Assembly: GCA_032207245.1 (NCBI GenBank)
Contig: CM063502.1
Coordinates: 118,127,929-118,191,928, forward strand
Source: Pardosa pseudoannulata
Taxonomy: Eukaryota > Arthropoda > Arachnida > Araneae > Lycosidae
Reading direction: 5' to 3'
Length of the DNA stretch: 64,000 nt
Below, piece by piece: positions 11,401 to 20,160 of the stretch; within the stretch, counting starts at the first letter, position 1; each line of letters begins with the position of its first letter. The notes under the pieces are model-generated. The model did no database searches, had not been told where the DNA came from, and saw only the letters and a program-made list of their open reading frames with translations. The position numbers and the translations under genes were made by a program.

Positions 11401-11651
11401 AAATTTAAGTCTAACGAGAGAGTTTGTTGACCATACACATTTATCGAAGAAGAATTTGCAGCCAGAAGAGTTTGTTGGGTTAAGTTACGTTTTTGAAAAT
11501 TATTAGCAGGAATTAAAGACACGCCAGAGCCAGTATCTACCAGGAATGAAATATTACTTCTCCGGTCTCTAATGAATAGGCGACGTGAAACTGTAAGCAA
11601 AGAATAAGTCGCCTCTATTCTTCGCTGGTTTCGTTTCCCTTCCATGAACAC
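8448..11651 (-). CDS. pol: Pol polyprotein of the CsRn1-like element
   Basis: An open frame of 1067 residues. Protease: FLVDTGSGVSLIPA with the catalytic DTG at 39-41. Reverse transcriptase: about 180-400, with HIDLIKAFHQ at 274-283 and the active site FIDD at 336-339. RNase H: D499, E540, D565 and D610 (WVDAS, YDRE, YTDQK, VAD). Integrase: zinc-binding H692, H696, C726, C729 and catalytic D758, D817, E853 (HIDF, TTDQG, NGMAERFH). A GPY/F-like module (YTGPYPVIER) follows near the C-terminus. No chromodomain is seen. Every catalytic residue I can check is present, so the enzyme set looks functional. The first residues overlap gag in the -1 frame, and there is no strong initiation context, as expected for a frameshift product. 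Confidence 0.93.
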   Translation of the reverse strand: MFMEGKRNQRRIEATYSLLTVSRRLFIRDRRSNISFLVDTGSGVSLIPANNFQKRNLTQQTLLAANSSSINVYGQQTLSLDLNLRRQFTWTFLIANVSSPILGADFLHYFELVPDLRRKCLRDLKTQFLSMGSLKHAELHSVKTIFTDTVYHKLLKQFPSVTKLPNLNQPVKHSTVHYIMTKGPPVVAKPRRLAPDRLEIAKSEFQNMMQLGHIRPSRSNYASPLHLVPKKGTLEWRPVGDYRALNAQTIKDKYPIPCIADFTAKLHGTKIFSHIDLIKAFHQIPIHPDDVHKTAICTPFGLFESTHMQFGLCNASATFQRFIDEITRDLPVVYAFIDDILIASKDPEEHYNHLKALFSKLQEYGLCINVSKCIFGTSNIDFLGFNISEKGIQPLPDKVKCILDFPKPNTLTQLRRFLGMFNFYRCFVPKAAHILAPLVKFLEGRANKKKSRSNVHASHEQLTWSEIQENAFTAAKNAIAKAALLRYPIPGAQLSIWVDASDVAVGGTLMQLSEEKWEPIAFFSMKLNQSQQKWSAYDRELFSIYSAINKFKHMLEGRNFHIYTDQKPLIYAFKQNPNKCSPRQLRHLDLISQYSTDIRHVKGSKNVVADTLSRIEIDTITKVPILNFKEFANAQKNDPEIQNFLETSTSFIKLELRPCQTSDCNLWCDVSTGTPRPFVPNSFRKLIFQNLHNLSHPGVVATTKLLCSRYVWPGMKRQIKTWVQSCDKCQRCKIHRHTKAPLGTFALPDARFAHIHIDFIGPLPPSDGKQYCMTIVDRFTRWPEIIPTCDMTALTTAKSILQGWISRFGCPVSITTDQGRNFESALLRELTNILGCNRIHTTAYHPIANGMAERFHRCLKTAITTYGNTNWTETLPLVLLGLRTAIKNDIQASSAELVYGTTLRLPADLFTTDNCKTSPDPTYVSQLCESMRKLSPINPISHGHTNVYVHPSLSSGSHVFLSVDNVRPPLTPPYTGPYPVIERNDKTFVIKINNKSVTVSLDRLKPAFYLSESPSQSYSQRQTSKNSDENKIESKILVPKEDKCTKIITTRSGRRLHFPKHLSTVYC
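11578..11614 (-). other. Hairpin downstream of the slippery site
   Basis: AGGCGAC and GTCGCCT form a perfect 7-bp stem around a 23-base loop, starting right after the gag stop codon, 18 bases from the heptamer. It could be the stimulatory structure, although the spacer is longer than the usual 5-9 bases. Confidence 0.4.
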
Positions 11652-12400
11652 GGTTTAGTACATTTGTCTTCCCTACATTTATTTCCGAACCGCCAATGAT
11701 ACCAACATAAGGAACTTCTGTTTTCCGAATGACTTCTTTGTCGATACCTGCTGTGATTTCGACGAAATGGGGATCGACTGCGAGATAGTGAAAGACGATC
11801 AATGCGTTTGTGCAATTTTTCTAATTCCTTAAATACGTTTTCTTTGGTAGTTGCTTTATTAACGTGAGAAATTGTAAAAGTTTCGACAGGGGAGGGAGTC
11901 ACTTCTAAAATTTTATCTAAAATTTCTGCAGCTTTTTCTAAAGTGGGATCGGAAACCGCAGCCAAAATGGATTGAACTGACGCTGGTAAACGTTGTAAAA
12001 ACAACTCCATCATCAAGTTTTCAGGAACGTTAAGTGATTCAGCGCGGCGTTTCATGTTTCGTAACAACTCCGATGGTTTACGACTTCCTAGCTCTTCCCC
12101 TGACAGCAACTGCCGAATTTCTGTCTGGGGTGACTCACCAGAACTGTTTATTAGTTCTGTTTTAAGTTTCAAGTACGGATCAGTGGGGTCAGGTTTCATC
12201 AACACATCGCGCACTAAGGACGCGATATCGGGTGGAAGATGCGAAACAATATAATTATATTTCGTTAGAGATTCAGTTATTGGCTTTGGCGTCGCTAGAG
12301 CAAAGGTACTCTCACACATAATAAACCATAATGCAGGATCTGACCTGTTATAAACTGGGATTTGAACTGCAAACACTTCAGACATTGTGCAAGATTTCAA
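11615..12400 (-). CDS. gag: Gag protein of the CsRn1-like element
   Basis: A 261-residue structural protein that should assemble the cytoplasmic virus-like particle and package element RNA. Residues 1-200 are helical capsid-like sequence. Residues 200-230 are Arg/Ser-rich (RLSLSRSRSPFRRNHSRYR). The C-terminus has a compact Cys/His cluster at C232, H235, C247 and C251 within LCWYHWRFGNKCREDKCTKP, a CHCC arrangement instead of the usual CCHC knuckle. A second Met at residue 6 (MSEVF) could also be the start. The frame ends at TAG inside the start of pol, 37 bases after the pol frame becomes usable. The overlap and the slippery site at 11633-11639 indicate that pol is made by -1 frameshifting. 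Confidence 0.88.
   Translation of the reverse strand: MKSCTMSEVFAVQIPVYNRSDPALWFIMCESTFALATPKPITESLTKYNYIVSHLPPDIASLVRDVLMKPDPTDPYLKLKTELINSSGESPQTEIRQLLSGEELGSRKPSELLRNMKRRAESLNVPENLMMELFLQRLPASVQSILAAVSDPTLEKAAEILDKILEVTPSPVETFTISHVNKATTKENVFKELEKLHKRIDRLSLSRSRSPFRRNHSRYRQRSHSENRSSLCWYHWRFGNKCREDKCTKPCSWKGNETSEE
11633..11639 (-). promoter_or_regulatory. -1 ribosomal frameshift site GGGAAAC
   Basis: On the element strand the heptamer G GGA AAC sits in the gag frame as X XXY YYZ, 16 bases before the gag stop codon and inside the gag/pol overlap. Slipping back one base places the ribosome in the pol frame. GGGAAAC is an established slippery heptamer of retroviral gag-pro junctions. Confidence 0.8.
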
Positions 12401-12812
12401 AAATATAAGAGCAAATTTTTAATACGAAATATACAAAAATAAGTTTAACCATAAAATGTGTAATATTTATTAGTATAAAATAAGTTTAAAAATAAAACAT
12501 GTTTAATAAGTACTTAAAAAGATAATTTTGACTAGAAATATAGAAAACTTTAAATAAAATAGAAATTCAAATAATAATTAAATATATCATTTTCAATTAG
12601 AACCGAAATAATCCAGAAATACTTATCGATATTTGTCCTGACAGCATTGGAAATGTAGTAATCCACATGAAGAATTAAAGTCCACAGGAAACACAATGGA
12701 ACATCGTTGAAAACAGAAGTGTTGTCGAAAACCGAAACGAAATCGGCGAATGTCAAGCTACTCCCTCTATCTCACTTAATTTAGCATTTTTTTTCTGCTC
12801 ATATTCTTAAAA

Positions 12813-12831
12813 CGTTTGTCCCAGGTCACCA
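12813..12831 (-). promoter_or_regulatory. Primer-binding site, tRNA-Trp-like
   Basis: One base inside the 5' LTR the element strand reads TGGTGACCTGGG. The first eight bases complement a tRNA 3' end GGTCACCA, as in tRNA-Trp. The later bases match less well. Confidence 0.6.
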
Positions 12832-12832
12832 T

Positions 12833-13028
12833 TGAGGAAGGTTGCATACTTTGTGAATAGAATATAAAATAATTACACTATTAAATGCGTTTCATTATGA
12901 CACTTTATTCAGCGTTCCACTCTGTACTCTATATATCTCACTACAACTCTTAGTTCTCTGAGTTACATAAAAGGTTGCCAGACTATGTAAGCCTTTGGCT
13001 CTCATCACTCTTACGGCGATTCACCACA
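12833..13028 (-). repeat. 5' LTR of the CsRn1-like element
   Basis: Same TG...CA ends as the partner LTR. It is four bases shorter at one indel near its start (minus strand). It should carry the element promoter, but no core motif is marked with confidence. Confidence 0.92.
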
Positions 13029-13385
13029 ACATTAAATTGATATTTACACATTAGTTTATAGCTCCATGTGTTCAAGGGTGTTCATGGTTCTCCATGTTCA
13101 AGGTTAAAACACTTCAACTCTGCTCTCTGCTAAGAAACACCCTTAGCCGCTTAATGCTTTGTCAGGTTGCGTATTGATTCAGTTAGTCGGGCTCTTTGTT
13201 AGGGAGAGTCGCGTTAATTTATTGCAGCTCAAACGCAGCAGGGTAAAAATAAATGCTGACTGCTTGAGTTCGCGAAAAGTAGGAAAATTTACAGGTTCAG
13301 TTTAATTACATATATAATTATTTTACAAACACGCAAGTATTACAGTTGATGCATTAATCATACCCAAAATTACCTGTGACGCTAG
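13029..13385. other. No gene seen; short flank between two repeats
   Basis: About 350 bases of moderately AT-rich DNA between the LTR element and the hAT-like repeat. No ORF or repeat is recognised. Confidence 0.5.
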
Positions 13386-14865
13386 CAGGGTTTCCGAGCA
13401 TCTGGAAAATCATGGATTTACACAGTGGATTAATTTTGTCATGGACAGTCATGATTTTCTAAGTAAAATGAGTAAAAGTCATGGATCCGCTAAGCTATCA
13501 ATTAAAAAAAATAAATGAAAAAATGCCTCTGCAAGTGAATTTCCTTTCTGAACGGAAGTGGCTGCATACTTCTCCGTGCTGGACTCCCATTTATCCCATT
13601 TGTACACTGAGACATGTGATAATTACGGCGCCTTAACTGCGTGGCGAGACAGTTGCTACGGGATGACCAGGGGGTGTTAGTGATCCAATGTGTAGTGTCT
13701 CGTTACGCATGATTTGCCGATGGTTGAGAAGAAAAAAGTATGCATCAGCCTGTGATGTGACAATAGAGTGGGAGGGAAAGGGATGATAACGGAACGTCCT
13801 TGATCGTGTGTATATTTCGTCGTGAGAAGCGAAACCGTTGAAGATACGAGCGTAGAAAAACACACTCATTAGGGCAGAGTACACTGCACCGGAAGGGTTG
13901 AATATTTCTATCACAGCAGTATGATTCGATTAGTCATCTGTTATTTTTTTTTCTCGTGTGTTAATGAACAGGGTAGGCTTCTCTCTCACCCGTATATTCG
14001 GTCTGTTAGGAACCCCCCCCCCCTCCACATTCGTTTCCTAGAATCGGATCAGGGTTGTAAAAAACCCCGGGTTTTTGTATTAAAATCCAAGCTTAGGCGA
14101 GTTTTATTAAAAAAACAATTTTTTTTCGGGTGGGGGGAGAATTTTTTTTCTCAATCTAACAATATTAACATTTAACATGCGTATGCATGTTTTTGTCTTG
14201 TTATGCTTGAAGATACACTGTTTAGAAAGCACCAGGAACAACCCGTATTTAATCGTATACGCGACGGAGCGATTTCACTCTTATCAGTCCGGCGTCGCCT
14301 CCACGCGATGATCTCCGGTTGATATTGAGAGACCACAGTCGCGTATAGAGTATCGGGGATAGGAACGTTTCATTTTAATTTTTAAATGCGAGATTTAATT
14401 ATTAGATGCCGTTACAGATATCCATAAGATTCTTGCTTAAAATGTAAGGAATACAAATCAATGCAAACATCAGCATGTTTGAAGAGGGGATCGCCTGGTA
14501 TAAAATGCAAGTTTACATAATATACAAGTAAACCTTATTAAGTGTATACCCGTGCAACCCCGCGTATGGAAAGCTATTATTTACATATACTTTTCAGGAA
14601 GAAACTATATTTGAATTTTAAATATGGAAACAGAAAACCAGGGTATTTTGGGGGTATACTAAAAAATCTAAGAATTAATACAAATTTTATTATAATTAAA
14701 TTAGTTATTTTTGCTTTTAATTTGCAATTAAATGTTATGATAGCTTATTTAGCTGACGTAAAATATAAAGGGAGAAATTTGTTAAGCATGGAAGAACTGG
14801 TTTTAGAATGGCAAAGCAGCAGTAACAGTGATTATGTGATAATGCTATAACAAATACCAGGCCGC

Positions 14866-14930
14866 CCGAAGAGCAACGCCCTACCCATTCGGCCGATCGA
14901 TGGTTAAATGGGTAGAGCGCTGCTCTTCGG
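14866..14930. repeat. Inverted repeat of the SINE A-box region
   Basis: Arms 14866-14888 and 14908-14930 are complementary at 21 of 23 positions around a 19-base loop. The right arm is part of the tRNA-like head, so the left arm is an inverted partial copy of it. Confidence 0.85.
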
Positions 14931-14970
14931 AACGGAAGTTCGTGGGTTTGAATCCCATTGCTGGCATGAA
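14895..14970 (+). repeat. tRNA-derived SINE head (truncated)
   Basis: It shares with the copies at 34558 and 47777 the core TTCGGAAC...GAGTTCGTGGGTT, and ends in GGCATGAATGTTC. A-box-like GGTTAAATGGGTAG and B-box GGTTTGAATCC are spaced as in a tRNA. The downstream SINE body is missing. Confidence 0.7.
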
Positions 14971-15583
14971 TGTTCACAGTCGTGCGAAAATTCATACTTT
15001 GGAGGAAAAGAGGAAATCTTTACTGTAAAGAGTTACTAGGAGTTTCACTAATTAAGAGATTTTTAATTTGAGGCATTAAATTTTGAGATTTATATAGAAA
15101 TGTTAATAATTATTATGGATTGTGAGACACTAAATATTTTGGCAAAATCATTGTATTGAATTATTTAATTTTATTTTTACTTGTCATTTGGCTGAAATTA
15201 CTGAGTTCAGTACTTATGTATTATCCCATTGACCATATTGCCAAGTAAAACTTGTTTACCAAGGAAACTCAAAGCAAGCAAGCTTAATAGGTGGGTAAAT
15301 GTATAAGTATATTGCTCTTTTTTTCCTAAATTATGGATTAAATTTTTATTAATATAATAATACTTATTATTTAATAAAAATTAGTTAAGATTTTTGTACA
15401 AAATATAAGTTTATCTTTAGGGTTATTATATATAAACATTATAGAATTATCATGTTTGGCTATTATACATGGTCATCTCGATAATACTTAAGTACCCAGA
15501 ATTCAAATTGGAAATTTTTTGATTGCATTCAGAAAATTGCTATAAGATTAAACTTATAAGATTAAACTTAGGCATGTAGATAC

Positions 15584-15596
<13 letters not shown>

Positions 15597-15674
<78 letters not shown>
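15597..15674. repeat. (TA)n(GA)n microsatellite in copy A
   Basis: A TA run followed directly by a GA run. It lies inside the hAT-like copy A but not at the matching place in copy B. Confidence 0.95.
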
Positions 15675-15677
<3 letters not shown>

Positions 15678-15889
15678 ATAAAAATTTATAAAGTATTTTT
15701 TATCATAAATTATTGTAATTACTTTAAAAACATACATTTTATTTGTATGTACATCAGAAGTTTTATTCATATATACTTTAACAAAATATTTTTAAAGTCA
15801 TGGAAAATGATCTGCTAAAATCAGGGAAAGTCATGGATTTGAAAAATTGTATTTTGGCAGATACCCTGCACTTGCTCAACTGCAAGTAG

Positions 15890-17830
15890 ATGTTTCTGTT
15901 TTGACTGCATTTAACAAATTATAGTTAGCAGATGTCAACTGTTTTAAGACTGGCCCTACAGATATTTTGATGATAGTCATATTCGGAGAAATGTCTAATG
16001 GACATTTCATTGTTATAGAACATTTTTATCTGCATTAGAATTAATATTTGGTAGGGTAATTCTCGGCAAGACTCAAAATGTTTCACGAACACTTATTTCA
16101 AATCATGCTAGCTGTGATGCTATTGAGTTTCAACTTGATAAATTTTGGCAATTGGATGAGATTTCTGAAACAAAGCCTTACACAAAGAAGAAAATAGCAT
16201 GTGAAAATTATCTCAAGCAGTTTCTCTCGTGACTCGACGGGTAGGTTTGCAGTCAAGTTTCCAATCCGTGTTACTAGTGCTGAACTTGGGTCAACAAGAG
16301 ACATTGCTGTGCATCGTTTACTACAAATCGAACATCGCTTTAATAATGAGAGTCTGTCTTACCAATGCCACAAATTCATGGAAGACTGTCAAACATCATC
16401 ACATGGAATTAATTGCAAAAAATAAGATTGATGTTCCAGTTTTTACGTACCACATCATCCAGTTCCGAATAAAATTGGAAACGAATTTCGTGTAGTTTTC
16501 GATGGATCTGCTAAATCATCAACAGTTGTTTCTCTCAACGACAAACTATTGGTTGATCCACAGTTACAGAGTAACATATTAACGATACTTCTTCGTTTCA
16601 GAAAACACAAAATAGCCATAACAGCAGACATTAAAAAAAAAAATGTACCGGCAGATCGTTGCAGAAGACTCTGACTTTCAAAGAGTAGGCGGACGGGATT
16701 CTATTTATAAACCTATTCAAGACTATTGAATCACTAGTATTGCTTCTGGTACTGCAGCAGCGCCATAGGTAGCAATAAAATGCTTGCAACAATACAAGAA
16801 GCAGAATTTTCCTATGGCTTCTAGAGCAGCACTTAAACTTATTTCGATGATTTGATGGCCGAAGCCAATTCAATATCGCAAGCTCTGGAACTGTAAGCTC
16901 AAATGATCCAGATGCATTCAAGTGGTGGATTCGTTTTGAGAAAATGGGCTTCTAATTTCAACGAACTCTTGGACTCAATTGACGCCAGTTTTCATTTCAC
17001 ATAGTTCTTTAATCATTTATAGGGATGACATAGTAAAAACCTTAGGTGTACTGAGGCATTCAACATCTGATGTATTCTTTAATGTAAACTCATCGTCTGA
17101 TGATGAAATCTTCACCAAAAACACTTCTGTTTACTATAGCTAAGACTTTTGATTCCCCTGGACGGTTGTCACATTTGACAATTCAGTGCAAATTATTCAT
17201 GCAAAAACTGTAGAAACGTCAGGCGCATTGGGATGAAAAAGTTCCTGATATTGCATTTGAATGGAAACGATTTAAAGAAAACATGCAGTTTGTGAAAGAC
17301 ATTAAAATTTCACGATACTTGTTTCTTGATTCTAACGAACAATTTCAGTTGCATCGTTTCAGTGATGCCTCAGAAAAGGCATATGCAGCTGTAGTTTACT
17401 GTCACTCGGTCTCAGACATTGGAAACATCAATATTCAGTTAGTTATAGCCAAGACAAAGGTTGTTCCGCTTAAAACCATTTCACTGCACTCATAACTAAA
17501 TTCATGAACTTTACGTGTAAAGCATTGGATATCCCTTTATCACAAGCTCAGTTTTATACTGATACCATTGTTGTGCTTTCCTGGCTAGGATCTCATTTTA
17601 GCCGCTGGAAGACTTTCATTGAAAACAGAGTGGTAAATACTCAGACCTTGTCTTCTTATACCCAATGGCATCATGTCCCAAGCTATACAAATCCTGCCTA
17701 CATAGCAACCCGTGGAGTGTCATCATCAGCACTTCTCACTTCCATGTGGTTGTGGGGACCAAAATTTCTGCATGAAACATTTTTTTTGTCTGCCAGAATC
17801 TTCTGTACAGACATCAACTGATCCTGTACC
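15890..17830 (+). pseudogene. BEL/Pao retrotransposon pol fragment
   Basis: Decayed reading frames of a BEL/Pao polyprotein: a protease-to-linker part (KFWQLDEI, then SRDSTGRFAVKFPI), the start of the reverse transcriptase (FRVVFDGSAKSSTVVSLND, then KIAITADIK), and an RNase H part with FQLHRFSDASEKAYAAVVY and FYTDTIVVLSWLGSHFSRWK, ending near HHVPSYTNPAYIATRG. This order and these motifs are typical of Pao elements. Several stops and frameshifts separate the blocks, and most of the catalytic RT core is missing or unreadable. No LTRs, gag or integrase are found, so this is a dead internal fragment. It abuts the hAT-like copy A on the left and LINE sequence on the right. Confidence 0.8.
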
Positions 17831-18499
17831 CGAGCAACCTCTCAGGGGATTTACTTACTTTAGGTAAACACGTATGTCGCGCAATCCCGAGGTACCCCAG
17901 CGAACTTTAATCTTTTTTCCGTTTCCTCTACTCTTGTCGCCTACTTTATGCTCCCCCCCTCGTTGTGGTTAACTCTTCGGAGGTGAGGGCCTTTCTCGTG
18001 ATGCTATGTTTCGTTCTGAACATATCCTCTCGCGAATTGTTAACTGTCCATGTGTTTGCCGTGCCTGGAGACCCGTGTCCTCGGAAATGAGGATCCTGGT
18101 AATTGAGGGGATTTCCCGTGGGGGAAATCATCTGTATGGAATTTCCATTTTGACGGGGAATTCCAAACACATTGCTTTGGCCTCGGCTTCGTGTAAACGG
18201 GAGGTACATATTGGTTCCTACGTATCAATTGGCTGGTTGGTTTCAGCTTGGACTAAGTGTTCCGCACTTTCTGAACTGTTGCGGTATCAGCTTCAGGAGT
18301 ACCTGTGATCGTGTAGATCCCGGCTAGCACTGGTGCATGTTACTGCATCTCCTTGGGCTCCGTGGTGGGTGGTGCCGCCGGGGTCCGAATTTTATTTTCT
18401 TTATCATGGCTTCCTTCCCCCCCCCCTACATAACTCTTGTGGAGAGCAATAAAATGTCAACGTCGTAAGTAAAAACACACGGTGTTTTATTGTGAAAAA

Positions 18500-19857
18500 G
18501 TTAACAGAAGACAGTTTTCGGCAAAAATCGCCTTTTGTCATACACAATATCTTATATTGGTGAAGTAGAATCTGTTAAAAAAAAAACTTAATTCCGGGGA
18601 TCTTTTAATAAAAGTTTCTAACGCATCTCAGGCTCAAACTCCCATATCTCTTACTGCTCTAGGCATATTCTCAGTCATTGTATTACCACACAATAGTTTG
18701 AATTATTCTAAAAGTGTAATTTCAGAATCCTATCTATTCACCTTGTCTGAGGATGAAATTTTAGAAAATCTTAAAGACCAAGGAGTAACACAGGTAAGAC
18801 ACATCGCGATTCGTCGTGGTGGTAATACGATAAAAACTAAACATATAATACTAACATTGAATAGCCCAAACCTTCCGTCATATATTACTGCAGCTTACCT
18901 CCGTTGTCCAGTACGTGCTTATATTCCAAACCCCTTACGCTGCTTCCAGTGCCAAAGATTTGGCCATTCAAAGTTATCTTGGCGTTTGGCCGTTACCTGC
19001 GCCAGCTGCGCAGAAGTTGGTGATAAGTTTACTGGCTTATTAATTTGGATTAGCGTGCAGTAAGACACGATGAATCCGTAAACAATAACAATTTTATTGT
19101 CATAACAAAAGAAAAATACATAAACACTTAAATTACAATTCTAACACGTCCTGAACTACGCTAAACAGAAATGAACTCTTACTAGATGAGGGGGGGGGAA
19201 ACAACCTGATAAACATAACACATATATATACCAACACATCTCTCGAGGCTATATATATACTTACTAATTTGCATAACGCTCACTCCGGAGCCAAGTATGC
19301 TACAGCCGCTAAATTCCCCGATTGGCTGTGACTATTACGTCAATAGTAGGAAGGGGTGTTTCCCGGGATCGGAGGGAAATTAAAAATAAACCAACTGAAA
19401 ATAAGCGATTTTAAGAAAATTAAGTTGGCAGTTAAACGGGCTATTTTATGCTTAAAATTCTGAAAATGCCAACAGTTGGCCGCGACTCTGAAAACTGTCA
19501 AACGGCTCCGTTGTGGGTAAATTGCAAAGATGCTCATCCATCTTTCTCCCGCTCTTGCCCTTCTTGGCAGATGGAGAAAGAAATCCAAACTGTGAGAATA
19601 AAAAACAGCATATCTTATCCCGAGGCCCGTAAATTGGTACTCTCTCGTACACCTAAACCTGTTATTTCTTATTCAGCAGCTTTAAATCCCAAAACCGTAA
19701 AATCTATAGCCGTCCAAACAGAGATTTCTCAATCTTCTATCCCTAATAGAATAGAAAAAGAAGCCAAACAAATGTCTGAAAATTTAAAAAAAAAAGACCA
19801 CCAGTACAAGCACAACAAAACAAGTACCTCCGAAAAGAAAATACAAATTCTCCTATA
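18500..19857 (+). pseudogene. LINE ORF1, nucleic-acid-binding gag-like protein (broken)
   Basis: ORF1 proteins of jockey-type LINEs bind element RNA and travel with it to the nucleus. Visible blocks are SPFVIHNILY, an RRM-like VRHIAIRRGGNTIKTKHI, YLRCPVRAYIPNPLRC, then a knuckle series CFQCQRFGHSKLS and CASCAEVG. The series is interrupted by the solo LTR and resumes with DSENCQTAPLWVNCKDAHPS and FSRSCPSW, followed by a basic, Ser/Lys-rich tail ending at 19857. One expected Cys of the first knuckle reads Trp (SWRL). The 5' end has in-frame stops and a poly-A frameshift around 18570. Confidence 0.75.
19021..19474 (-). mobile_element. Solo LTR inserted in LINE ORF1
   Basis: This 454-bp block has TG...CA ends on both strands and is flanked by GTTGG at 19016-19020 and 19475-19479. 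Removing it with one duplication rejoins the zinc-knuckle reading frame. On the minus strand it starts TGTTGGCATTTTCAG and holds an AATAAA about 80 bases before its end, so minus is the likely orientation. A 5-bp duplication and a TGTTG start fit BEL/Pao or some gypsy LTRs. The internal region was lost by LTR-LTR recombination. Confidence 0.82.
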
Positions 19858-20160
19858 AAAAAGACACAAATATCGCTTGTAAAATTAATAAAAACAATAA
19901 ACAAAATATCAAAAAGCGGCTAAAACCTTTATCACCAAACCATCCACTATGCCAGAAGCTACCACCTCCTGCAATTAAAATTAAATCCAAAATCAAACGT
20001 GCTGATTTTTTAAAAAATTAAATTGTTTTTAATGATGAGCCTATAAAAATGTATGTCTCTCTTGAAGACATATCAGCTGAATCATCACCTGATCGGAGAC
20101 GGAGTCTCTAATCTCCGTCCCTTAGGTCCCTGTTCTTTAATCATTCCTTTTTAGTTAGCA

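Larger units (their letters stand above)
8016..13028 (-). mobile_element. Ty3/gypsy LTR retrotransposon, CsRn1-like, apparently intact
   Basis: A complete element lies on the minus strand: 5' LTR (12833-13028), primer-binding site, gag, overlapping pol, purine-rich tract and 3' LTR (8016-8215), flanked by ACAT duplications. The LTRs are about 200 bp and differ by roughly three substitutions plus a 4-bp indel, so the insertion is recent. Domain order is protease, RT, RNase H, integrase, GPY/F-like end, which is the Ty3/gypsy order. The CHCC-type gag cysteine cluster and a primer site beginning TGGTGACC, as expected for tRNA-Trp, are traits I associate with the CsRn1 clade. That placement is from memory and was not tested by a tree. 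No stop or frameshift breaks either ORF, so this could be an autonomous copy. Confidence 0.92.
13511..15151. other. Block inside copy A absent from copy B, origin unknown
   Basis: Boundaries come from comparison with the second copy: similarity stops after ATTAAAAAAA and resumes at TGTATTGAATT. The left half (13550-13960) is more GC-rich and has open frames under 100 codons with no recognised motif. The right half contains the tRNA-like head and hairpin. It may be an insertion into A or a segment deleted from B. Confidence 0.5.
13386..15868. mobile_element. hAT-like non-autonomous repeat, copy A (interrupted)
   Basis: The left end reads CAGGGTTTCCGAGCA and the right end ATACCCTG, whose reverse complement is CAGGGTAT, so the ends are short inverted repeats of the CAGGG type common in hAT elements. 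The ends contain several copies of a GTCATGGAAA-like word. A second copy lies at 38498-38615 plus 45832-46497. Compared with it, copy A carries an extra block of about 1.6 kb (about 13511-15151). Flanking 8-mers match only partly (5 of 8), as in an old copy. There is no transposase ORF. Confidence 0.65.

Noticed and set aside
11569..11802. 77-codon minus-strand ORF overlapping the gag/pol junction
   Set aside because: Third-frame shadow. Gag and pol explain the region completely.
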